From Kribbella catacumbae DSM 19601 (GTDB lineage: Bacteria > Actinomycetota > Actinomycetes > Propionibacteriales > Kribbellaceae), in NCBI RefSeq assembly GCF_000372465.1, contig NZ_AQUZ01000009.1, positions 124,001 to 188,000 of the forward strand: a DNA stretch of 64,000 nt, written 5' to 3'. Shown here piece after piece: positions 1 to 12,000 of the stretch. Each line of letters begins with the position of its first letter. The first letter of the stretch is position 1. A model generated the notes under the pieces. It saw only the letters and a program-made list of their open reading frames with translations, did no database searches and was not told the origin of the DNA. Made by a program: the position numbers and the translations under genes.

Positions 1-3000
1 TCTACTTCCACACCGCTTACGAGGGGGGACAGTTGTACGTCGTCCAGCAGCTGATCGAATTATCCGGTCCGGTCGACAGCACAACTCTGCGCAGGGCAGC
101 GGAAACCCTGCTGTCCCGGCACACTGCCCTACGGGCCGCCTTCCGCGAACTCCCCGACGGTCGCTTGGTCCAGGTCATCACCGACAGCCCGAAGCCCGAC
201 TGGTCGGAACACACCCTCACCAGCTCCGCCGAGCTGACCGCACTCGCAACCGCGGAACGCGAGCGCCCCTTCAACCTCTCCCAACCACCCCTGATCCGCT
301 ACGCCTTGGCCGACCTCGGCAATCGCCACGTACTAGTCCAAACAGCCCACCACCTGATCGCCGACGGCTGGTCTGTCCCCCTGATGATCACCGACCTACT
401 GGCGTCCTACGGCTCCGAGACCGCCGCCCGACCAGCCCCTTCCTACGCCAACCACCTAACGTGGCTGGCCTCCCGCGACACAGACGCCGCCCGAACCGCC
501 TGGTCCGAAGCCTTTGCAGGCGTAGAAGACCCAACCCATCTCGCCCCCGCCCTCGCCGCTGGCGCTGGCAATGGACAGCGGCGGAAGCGGTTTGAGGTGG
601 CGCCGGAGGTTGCTGCGGAGTTGGTGAAGACGGCACGGGAGCTTGGGGTTACCTTCAGCAGTTTGGTGCATGTGGCCTGGGGGTTGGTGGCTGGGCGAGT
701 GACCGGTCGTGGCGACGTGGTGTTTGGGTCTACTACCTCCGGGCGGGGTAGTGAGCTGGTGGGGGTGGAGGAGACCGTCGGGTTGTTCATCAACACCGTG
801 CCGGCGCGGTTGCAGGTGCGGGGTGGTGAGAGTGTTGGCGAGTTGCTCGTGCGGTGGCAGGGGGAGCAGGCTGCGTTGCTGGATCATCAGCACCTCGGGC
901 TGGCGGAGATTCAGCGAGCTGCTGGGGTCAGCGACCTGTTCGACAGCCTCGTGGTGGTGGAGAACTACCCCGTCGGCGACGAGCAGCTGACTGACGCGAG
1001 TGGCGCGATCCGGGTCGAGAGCATCGACTACACGGATGCGACGCACTACCCGCTCACCTTGCTGGCCGAGCTGGACGACACGTTGACGTTGGAGCTTCGC
1101 CACGATCTGCAGTTGATCAGCGAGCAGGCGGGCGACGTACTGGCTGAGCGGTTCGAGCGGGTTCTCGCAGCAATGGCCGCTGACCCGAGTACGCCGGCTA
1201 CGGCTGTGCCGGTGATGGGTGATGCCGAGTACGAGCTGACCCTGGGTGCACCCGCCGACGTACCGGAGATCCACGACACCATCGTCGACCGGTTCGCGAC
1301 CCAGGTGCAGCTGCACGCCGATGCGATCGCAGTGACCGCAGGCGACAGCACCTTGACCTACCGGGAGCTAGACGCCCGCTCCAACGCCCTGGCCCGCCTA
1401 CTGGTCGACCGCGGCGTCGGCCCTGAGTCGCTGGTCGCCGTTGCGCTCCCACGCTCGGCCGAGCTGATCGTGGCGCTGCTTGCCGTGATCAAGGCCGGCG
1501 GCGCCTACCTGCCACTCGACACTGCCTACCCGGCTGACCGCCTCGGCTTCATGCTGGCCGACGCGTCGCCTGTCTGCGTACTGACCACCACCAAGGCCCG
1601 TACCGCTCTACCGTCGGGCTCGCCCGTACCGCTGATCCTGCTGGACGACCAGCGTCTGCCGAGCTACAGCGACCCGGTCACAGCCAACCTGCGCCCCGCC
1701 AACCCGGCGTACGTGATCTACACGTCCGGGTCGACAGGCAAGCCCAAGGGCGTTCCGGTGCCGCACGAGAACGTACTGCGGCTGCTCGACTGCACGCAGC
1801 ACTGGTTCGACTTCGACCACACCGACGTGTGGACTATGTTCCACTCCTACGCCTTCGACTTCTCCGTCTGGGAACTCTGGGGAGCACTCCTGTACGGCGG
1901 CCGGCTGGTCGTCGTCGACCACGCGGTCGCCCGCAACCCGGAGCAGTTCCGCGAGCTCCTGGCCGCCGAGTCCGTCACAGTGCTCAACCAGACCCCGTCG
2001 GCCTTCTACCAACTGATCGAAGCCGACCAGGCGAGCTCTGCCGACCTCAAGCTCCGGTACGTCGTATTCGGTGGCGAGGCGCTCGACCTGTCACGCTTGA
2101 AGCCCTGGTACGACAGGCACGAGCAGTCGCCGCGGCTGGTGAACATGTACGGCATCACCGAGACGACTGTGCATGTCAGCTACCTCGCACTGGATGCCGA
2201 TAGCGCTTCGAACGCGGGCGGCAGCCTCATCGGCGTACCGATCGATGATCTGGCGGTCCGGGTGCTCGACGACAACCTGCAGCTCGCTCCGGTCGGTGTG
2301 GCCGGGGAGATGTACGTCGCTGGCGGTCAGCTGGCCAGGGGATACCTGGGACGGCCCGGGCTGAGTGCTGAGCGGTTTGTCGCCGACCCGTTCGGGCCGG
2401 CCGGCAGCCGGATGTACCGGACCGGCGACCTTGCTCGGCGTGCTGCTGACGGCCCGCTGGAGTACTTGGGCCGCGCGGACGACCAGGTGAAGATCCGGGG
2501 CTTCCGGATCGAGCTTGGTGAGGTGGAGGCTGCTGTTCGCAGTCACCCGCAGGTGGCGTCCGCGGCGGTTGTCGCTCGGGAGGATCGGCCTGGCGTCGTT
2601 CAGCTGATCGCCTATCCGGTGGCTGGGCGCGAGCTGGACTTGCAGGCGTTGCGGGTGCACGTCGCGCGGGTGCTGCCCGAGCACATGGTTCCGGCGGCGT
2701 TCGTACCGGTGCCCGTCCTTCCGCTGACGCCGAACGGGAAGCTGGACCGCAAGGCGCTGCCCGCACCCGACTTCAGCTCAGCCGTCTCGGAGACGAAGGC
2801 GTCCAACCCGACGGAGGAGTTGCTCTGCACGCTCTTCGCCGATGCGCTTGCTCTCGATCGCGTCGGCGCGGACGACGACTTCTTCACGCTAGGCGGCGAC
2901 AGCATTGTCGCCATCGGCCTGGTCAGCCGTGCCCGCAAACAGGGTTTGCGTCTGACCCCACGCGAGGTCTTCGAACGCCGTACTCCGTCCGCTCTCGCCG

Positions 3001-6000
3001 CAGCCGTCGTCACCGTCGAGCAGGCAGCCCCGGTGCCGGTAGTTGCCGACGGCATCGGTGCGATCACCCCGTTGCCGATCGTCTCCCGGCTGTCCGAGTG
3101 GGGCGGCCGGATCAGCCGCTTCAACCAGTCGATCCAGCTGCAAACGCCGGCCGACGCTGACGAAGCCAGCCTGATCGCTGCACTCCAGGCGGTACTGGAT
3201 CACCACGACGGCTTGCGCCTGGCCCTGAGCCGCCCTGTGCCGATCCTGTGGTCACTGGAGACCACCGAGCCGGGCAGCGTCAACGCCGCCAGCCTGTTCC
3301 GCCGGGTGGCCGCGGGTGACGCTGCGCTGGTAGCGGCGGAGGCGGAGGCGGCTGCTGGGCGGCTGGATCCGGATGCTGGCGTGACGCTGCAGGCGGTTTG
3401 GTTTGATGGCGCGCCTGGGCGTCTGCTGTTGGTGGCGCACCACCTGGTGGTTGACGGGGTGTCGTGGCAGGTCCTGGCAGAGGACCTTGCGGCCGCCTAC
3501 GCAGCCGCGAAGGGCGGAGTAGCTGCCGGGCTCGCGGTTGTGGGGACGTCCTTGCGGGGCTTCGGGCAGGTGTTTGCGGAGCAGGCGCAGGATCCGGCGC
3601 GGCTGGCTGAGCTGGAGCATTGGACCACGACACTGGCCCCCGGGGGAGAGCTCCGTCCTGGGCCGGCTGCAACCACCTTCGGCGACGTAGTCGATCACCA
3701 TGCGACCGTGCCAGCTGAGGTAACGCGTGAGCTGCTGACCACCGTCCCTGCAACGGTCAAGGCGGGCATCACCGACGTACTGCTGGCCGCACTCCGTACT
3801 GCGGTCGCCCGCTGGCAGCAGGCCAACGGTGACGCCGTCACGGACCTCCTGGTCGACCTAGAGCGCCACGGCCGCGAAGAGATCACCCCAGGGCTCGACC
3901 TGTCTCGCACGGTCGGCTGGTTCACCAGCATCGCGCCGGTGCGGCTGCCCGGCGGTACCGACCCCGCCGAGGTTCTCACCCAGACCAGGGATGCCCTACA
4001 AGCCGTACCGGACAACGGCATCGGCTACGGCATGCTGCGCTACGCCAACGCCCGCACGGCTCCTCTCCTGGCGACGCTGCTGCAACCGCAGGTCCTCTTC
4101 AACTACCTGGGCCGCTCGAGTTCAGCAGACGCCGACTGGAGCTCCGAGTCAGTCCAGGTAGCCCCCGACGCAGACCTCGGCGTCCCCTACCTCCTTGCAG
4201 TAAACGCCGAATGCACCGAGACCGAGCACGGCCCTGTACTGCGAGCCGCCTTCGGCCACGACCCCAGCAAGCTGCCAGAGACCGATGTCGCCGCCCTAGC
4301 GCAGTACTGGGTGCAAGCACTGGAGGAGCTAGTCGCACTGAGCGGCAGTGGCATCCTGGCTCAGTTAAGGCCATCAGACCTCACCCTGGTCCAGCTCGAC
4401 GCCGACCAGCTCGCCCGAGTCACCGAGACCGCCGGTACTCAGCTCGCCGACGTCTGGCCGCTATCGCCCCTGCAGGAGGGCCTCTACTTCCACTCGGCGC
4501 TTGACGCCGACTCGGACGCCTACACCGCGCAGTTCTCGCTCGACTTCAACCACCACCTGGACGCAGACAGGTTGCGTGCGGCAGTAGCCGCGATGATGCA
4601 GCGCAACCCGATCCTGCGCGCCGGTTTCGCCGCCGACGGGCTGCCGGACCCGGTCCAGTTCGTCGCCGCCCAGCTCGACGTACCGCTGACTGAGGTCGAC
4701 CTCCGTGACCTGCCGCAAGGAGAGCGCGAAGCCCGAGCCGACCACCTGGCGGCCAGCGACCGGCAGCGGCCGTTCGACGTGGCCAAGCCGCCGCTGTTCC
4801 GCGTGCTGTTGATCCGGCTCGACGACAACCTCGACCGGCTGGTGATCAACCGCCAGATGCTGATCTGGGACGGCTGGTCCGGCAGCCTGGTCATCTCCGA
4901 ACTGCTCGGCCTGTACGCCGCCGCGAACCCCGCCGACGTCGCAGTACCGGCGACGACCTACGCCGACTACCTGCGCTGGCTCTCGGAGCAGGACACGGCC
5001 GAGTCAGAGCAGGCCTGGGCAGCGGCCCTCGCAGGCCTGGACGCACCGACACTGGTCGCTCCTGACGTCCGCAGTGCAGCCCCGACCACTCCCGAGCGCA
5101 CCCACCTGACCCTCGACGCCAATCTCAGCGAAGACCTCCGTACTGCGGCCCGCACCAACGGCGTGACTCTCAACGCCGTCCTGAACTCGGCCTGGGGTCT
5201 GGTACTCGCAGCTGTCACCGGCCGCGACGACGTGGTCTTCGGTACGACCGTCTCCGGCCGTCCGACCGATCTCGAGGACATCGACTCGGTCATCGGCCTG
5301 TTCCTCAACACCGTTCCGGCCCGGGTCGCGCTCGACCCGGCGGAGTCGGTGTCCGGTCTATTCGGCCGGGTGCAGAGCGACCGGATCGCGTTGATGGCAC
5401 ACGAGCACCTCGGCCTCGGTGCGATCCAGCGCGCGGCCGGGCATGCCCCGTTGTTCGACACTCTCTACGTCCTGCAGAACTTCGTGGACAGCCGCGAGGA
5501 CGACGAGCTGAGCCGGGAGCACGGCATCGTCGGTTCGAGCAGCTTGGACCACACGCACTTTCCGTTGACGATCGTCGTCGCGCCGGAGGAGCAGATCAAG
5601 ATCCGGCTGGAGTACCGGACCGATCTGCTGGATGCCGAGCTTGCCGAGGGAATGCTGAGCCGCTTCGTCGGCCTGCTGGAGCAATTGGCCGACCCGGCGA
5701 CCGCGGCCCGCCCGGTGGCGACGCTCGACGTACTGCGCCCGGCGGAGCACGCGGCGCTCGCGGAGGAATGGGCGGCAGCGGAGCACCCGTTGCCTGAGGC
5801 AACCTTGCCCGAGTTGCTCGCTCTGCAGACTGCCGCGATCCCCGATGAGATCGCGCTGGTCTTCGGAGACGAGCGAGTCAGCTACGCGGAACTCGGTGCC
5901 CGGATCAACCGCCTGGCACGCTTGCTGCTGGCCGAGGGCGCTGGTCCGGAGGAGATCGTCGCGCTGGCCGTGCCGCGCTCGATCGACACCGTGGTGGCTC

Positions 6001-9000
6001 TGTTCGCAGTACTGAGCACTGGCGCGGCCTACCTGCCGTTGGAGCTTGACCATCCCGTCGAGCGGCTGGCGGAGATGCTCGACGACGCCAAGCCTCGGCT
6101 GCTGATCACGACGACCGCTGTTGGCGCCACGCTCGCGCATACCGGAGTAGCGCTGGTGGCGCTCGACAGTCAGGACGTACGCGGCCGGTTGGCCGGCCTT
6201 GCGCCTGATGAGCTGCAGGCGGAGGAGCTTGGGCTGTTCGCTTCGGGGATGCCGCAGCGGCTGGAGCACCCGGCGTACGTGATCTACACGTCGGGGTCGA
6301 CTGGCCGGCCGAAGGGTGTCGTCACGCCGTACCGGGGGCTGACGAACATGCAGCTCAACCACCGGCAGGAGATCTTCGGGCCGACGGTCGCAGCAGCCGC
6401 GCGACGGCTGCGGATCGCTCACACGGTGTCGTTCGCGTTCGACATGTCGTGGGAGGAGCTGCTGTGGCTCGTGGAGGGCCACGAGGTGCACGTGTGCGAC
6501 GAGCAGCTCCGCCGCGACGCCGAGGGGCTGGTCGCGTACTGCGACCTGCACCGCATCGACGTGGTCAACGTGACACCGACGTACGCGCACTACCTGTTCG
6601 AAGAGGGCTTGTTGGAAGAGGGGGATGGCCGTCACCGTCCGCCACTCGTCCTGCTCGGCGGTGAAGCCGTGCCGGCCTCCGTGTGGGACAAGCTGCGAGA
6701 CACGGACGGTACTGCGGGCTACAACCTCTACGGCCCGACCGAGTACACCATCAACACTCTGGGCGGCGGCACGACCGACAGTGCTACACCTACGGTCGGC
6801 AAGGCCATCTGGAACACCCGCGGCTACATCCTGGACGCCTGGCTGCGCCCGACGCTGCCTGGTGTCGCAGGGGAGCTCTACATCGCGGGTACCGGGCTTG
6901 CGCGTGCCTATCTGGACAGGCCTGGGCTTACTGCTGAGCGGTTCGTGGCAGACCCGCAGGCTGCGGGCGGCCGGATGTACCGGACGGGTGACCTTGTCCG
7001 GCAGCGTCCTGACGGCAACCTGGACTTCCTGGGGCGTACCGACGACCAGGTGAAGATTCGTGGCTACCGGGTAGAGCTCGGTGAGGTCGAGGCCGCTCTG
7101 ACGCGGGCTCCTGGCGTCGCACACGCCGCAGTGGTGGCTAGGGACGACACTCGCGCTCCCGGGCTCCGCAAGCTGGTCGGCTACATCGTGCCGTCGGAGC
7201 CGGATGCAGCATTGGCTACGCAGGTCCGGAAGACGTTGCTGGCGCAGTTGCCGGAGTACATGGTGCCTTCGGCGCTGGTGGTGATGGATGAGTTGCCGCG
7301 GAATGCCAACGGGAAGCTTGATTTGAAGGCGTTGCCGGATGCTGAACCGGCCGCTCAGCATGCGCCCAGCCGGCCGCCGGCGAGTGCGGTGGAGGCGACG
7401 CTCTGCACGGTGTTCGCGGAGATCCTTGGGCTGGATGAGGTTGGTGCGGATGACGACTTCTTCGCGCTCGGTGGGCATTCCCTGCTCGCCACACGGCTCG
7501 TCAGTCGCGTGCGGGCCGAGCTGGACGTCCAGCTGGCGATCCGCGATCTCTTCGAGGCGCCGACGGTCGCCCAGCTCGCCTTGCGAGTCGCCAAGCCTGC
7601 TGCAACGGCTCGACCGGCTCTGACGGCACAGCCACGCCCAGAGCGCATCCCACTCGCCGCAGCCCAGCTACGCCTTTGGCTGACCGACGAACTGGACGGC
7701 ACTGCCGCCTACAACTACCCACTGGTCGCCAGACTCGAGGGCCCGCTCGACCTCACGGCACTGGAGGCCGCAGTAGGCGACGTCGTGCTCCGGCACGAGT
7801 CGCTGCGCACACTGATCGGCGAATACGAAGGCGACCCCTACCAGCGCGTCATGGACCCCGCTGACCTCCCGCAGGTCGTAGTACAGACCGACTGCGATGA
7901 GTCGCAGGTTGCTGAGCTCGTAGAGCGTGCCGCAAGCCGGCCGTTCGACCTACGGCAGGAACCGCCCATCAGGGTTGAGGTACTGCGCCTAGCGGCTGAC
8001 CAGTACGTGCTGGCGATCGTGCTGCACCACATCGCCACCGACGAGTGGTCTGACCGTCCTCTCCTCGCAGACCTGGCTACTGCCTACGCAGCCCGGCAAA
8101 ACGGCAAAGCACCGGCCTTCGAGCCGCTGCCCGTGCAGTACGCCGACTACACCCTTTGGCACCGGCAGCTGCCTGACACCGAGGCACTCGACTACTGGAA
8201 GCAAGCACTCGCCGGACTACCCGAAGAGATCCCGCTGCCGGTCGACCGGCAGCGCCCGGCTGACCGCGGTGGTGCAGGCGGTCAGGTCGAGCTGGAGCTC
8301 TCGCGCCAGACCTACGACGGTCTGCGCGCCCTGAGCCTTCGCACCGGTGCAAGCATGTCGATGCTCTCCCACACGGCCGTAGCAACTCTCCTGCACCGTT
8401 TGGGATCCGGCGACGACATCCCGGTCGGCGTACCGATCGCGGGCCGCAACGACGGTGCTCTCGACGACCTGGTCGGCTTCTTCGTCAACACCCTCGTACT
8501 GCGTACAGACTTGTCAGGCGACCCCACATTTGCCGATCTGCTGACGCGGGTGCGCGCCAACGACCTGGCTGCGTTCGACCATGCCGACCTCGGGTTCGAC
8601 CAGGTCGTCGCGGCGCTCAACCCACCGCGCGTCGCCGGCCGTACGCCGCTGTTCCAGGTCATGACCGGCTACCACCACCGTGCCGGCGACGACGACCAGC
8701 TGCTGGGCCTGCCGACCGAGTGGTACCCGGTACCAGCCGGGCCGGCCAAGTTCGACCTCGACTTCACCTTTGTCGACCGTGCCGACGAGAAGCTCATCCT
8801 GTTGCTGGACTACGCCCTCGACATGGTCGAGCCAGGGACCGCAGAGCGCCTCCTGCAGTCGATGGCACGCCTGCTGGACCTGGTGGTAGCGACTCCGGAT
8901 GTCCCAGTCAGCGCTCTGCAACTGCTGGACCAGCAGGAGCGAGCACGAGTCCTCGCCGCCTCCGAAGGCCCGGTAAGGCCGGTGCAGGACGAGTCCCTGA

Positions 9001-12000
9001 TCACGCTGTTCGCCGCCGAGGCCGCCGCTCACCCAGACCGGCGCGCGCTCGTCACCAGCGCCCGCAGCTGGACCTTCGCCGAGCTGGCCGCTCAGGCGGG
9101 TGCGGTCGCAGCAGCGCTGGGCGCTGGACCAGAAGACGTTGTAGGCCTCGACCTGCCCCGCGCGGAGATGGTGCCCGCGATTCTCGGTGTCATGGCCAGT
9201 GGAGCCGCCTACCTCCCACTGGACCAGGACTTGCCGGCGGAGCGACTCGCCTTTGTCCTCGAAGACGCAGCCCCGGTCTGCGTGCTGAGGTCTATCGCCG
9301 ACCTAGCGCCGGCCGAGCTGGACCCGGTTGCAGCGCCCGCCGACAGCGCGGCGTACGTGATCTACACCTCCGGCTCCACCGGTACGCCGAAGGGCGTCGT
9401 CGGCACTCACCGCGGTTTGAGCAACCTCTATGCCTCCGCGCAGGCAGACGTGATCCTCTCTGGGCAAGCGCGGGTCCTGCACTCGGCATCCTTCAGCTTC
9501 GACGCATCGCTGGAGATCCTGCTGTGGCTGATCGCGGGCCATGAGCTGCATGTGGTGGACGTCGAGCAGTTGCACGACCCCGCCACGCTCTACGACTACC
9601 TGCAGCGCGAGCAGGTCGACCACCTCGACATCACGCCGAGCTACCTGTCGGAGCTGATCGAGCTGGGCTTCCTTGCCCCCGACAAGTACCGCCCGGCCGT
9701 GCTGACGGTGGGTGGAGAGGCGACGCCACCCGATGTGTGGCAGCAGCTGTGCGCCGCTGACGATCTGGTCGTCCACGACATCTACGGGCCCACGGAGTAC
9801 ACCGTGGATGCCTATGCATGGCACGGTCCGGCAGGGGACAAGCCTGCCTGGTCTGCACCGATCGCCAACACCACAGCGAAGGTCCTGGACGCGCGCCTGC
9901 AACCTGTCGGCGTCGGTGTCCCAGGTGAGCTCTACCTGTCGGGTCCCGGCCTGACGCGTGGCTATCTCGGCCGCCCCGGGCTCACTGCGGGCAGGTTCGT
10001 CGCAGACTCGTACGGCGTGCCTGGTGCTCGCATGTACCGCACAGGAGACCTCGTACGCCGTCGTGCGGACGACAGCCTGCAGTTCCTGGGTCGCGTGGAC
10101 GACCAGGTGAAGCTGCGCGGCTTCCGCATCGAGCTAGGCGAGATCGAGACCGTACTGCGAACGCATGCCGACGTCTCGGCCGCTGCAGTCATCGTGCGCG
10201 AGGACACTCCTGGCGTGCAGCGTCTGGTTGCGTACGTGGTCTCCGCTGGGGTTGAGGCCGACCAACTGCGCGAGTACCTCTCCAGTCGGCTGCCGAGCCA
10301 CATGGTGCCGGCGGCGTACGTAGTACTGGAGTCGCTGCCGCGCACTGTGGCTGGCAAGCTCGACAAGCGGGCACTGCCGGTTCCCGTGGTTGAGGCTGGG
10401 AGTGCTAGGCCGTCGACGGCAGAGGAGGCGTTGCTCGCCGGGTTGGTGGCGGAGATCCTTGGGCTCGAGGAGGTCGGCAGAGATGACGACTTCTTCGTGC
10501 TGGGCGGCAACTCCCTGCTGGGGATGCGGTTGCTCAGCCGGCTGCGAGTACAGGCGCCTGTGCTGGCTGCTGGGGTGACTCTGCGGACCGTGTTCGATGC
10601 GCCGACTCCTGCTCGACTCGCTGCGCGGCTAGGCGGCGGTGTTGGCAAGAGGCGGCCCGAGCTGGTCGCAGGCGAGCGGCCGGTGCAGCTGCCGCTTTCC
10701 TTTGCCCAGCAGCGGATGTGGGTTCTCAACCAGGTCGAGGGCGGACCGGCGTACAACATTCCGCAGGCCTGGTACCTGACCGGAGTACTCGACGTCGAGG
10801 CGCTCCGAGCCGCAGTGGGTGACCTGCTGGCGAGGCACGAGGCTCTGCGCACTGTGTTCCCGCAGTGCAACGGTGTGGCCCACCAGGAGATCCTGTCGGC
10901 AGTACCCGAGCTGACCGTCTACGAGATCGACCCGAGCGAGCTTGACCGCCAGCTGACGGCAGCATCGGAGTACGAGTTCTCACTGGAGACGGAGATCCCG
11001 CTGCGGGCCTCGCTGTTCCGCACGGGCCCTGAGGAGCACGTACTGCTCCTGCTGGTCCACCACATCGCGGCCGACGAGTGGTCGGACGAACCGATGACGC
11101 GCGACCTCGGTACGGCGTACGCGGCTCGACTAGAGGGCTCTGCGCCGACCTGGACACCGCTGCCACTGCAGTACGCGGACTACTCGCTGTGGCAGCGGCA
11201 GCTGGCCGGTGACGACCAGCTGGCCTATTGGCGGTCGACCTTGTCCGGCTTGCCGGAGGAGCTGTCACTGCCGACCGACCGGTCCCGTCCGCTGGACCCG
11301 GACGGGACCGGCGGGGAGGCCCGTTTCGCCCTCGAGCCGGAGCTGACCGACCAGCTGCGAGCAGTGGCGCAAGACAGCGGCTCCAGCATGTTCATGCTGC
11401 TCCACGCCGCAGTGGCCGCCCTGCTGCATCGCCTGGGCGCCGGTGACGACCTGCCGATCGGTACGCCGATCGCCGGCCGCGACGACGAGCGACTGGCCGA
11501 CCTGGTCGGCCTGTTCCTCAACACCGTCGTACTGCGCACAGACGTGTCTGGTGCACCCACCTTCGCGGAACTGCTCAGTCGCGTGCGCAGTACCGACCTG
11601 GCGGCGTACGAGAACGCGGACGTGCCGTTCGACCGAGTGGTCGAGGCGGTCAACCCGGCGCGGTCACTATCCCGCCATCCGCTCTTCCAGGTGATGGTGA
11701 TGTACCTGAACGCGGCCGAGTCCGGGCGCGGCCTGGAGCTGCCGGGGCTCGCCGTCCGGCCGGTGCCGGTGTCGGACACGACGGCGAAGTTCGACCTGTC
11801 CTTCGACTTCGCCGACCTGGGCGGGGCGGGGACCGAGGCGAGCATCCGCTACAGCGCGGAGCTGTTCGACCAGTCGACGGCGCAGACCTTCGCCGACCGG
11901 CTGGTGGCGATCCTGCGAGCCGTCGCGGCCGATCCGTCGATTCCGCTCGGCGACATCGAGGTGCTGACCGACGCGGAGCGCGAGCTGGTCCTGCACACCT

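Noticed and set aside
5358-7478. 706-codon open frame on the minus strand within the NRPS gene
   Set aside because: It is antisense to intact A-domain motifs and has the Arg/Gln/His-rich composition typical of GC-rich shadow frames; no ribosome-binding site or family motif.
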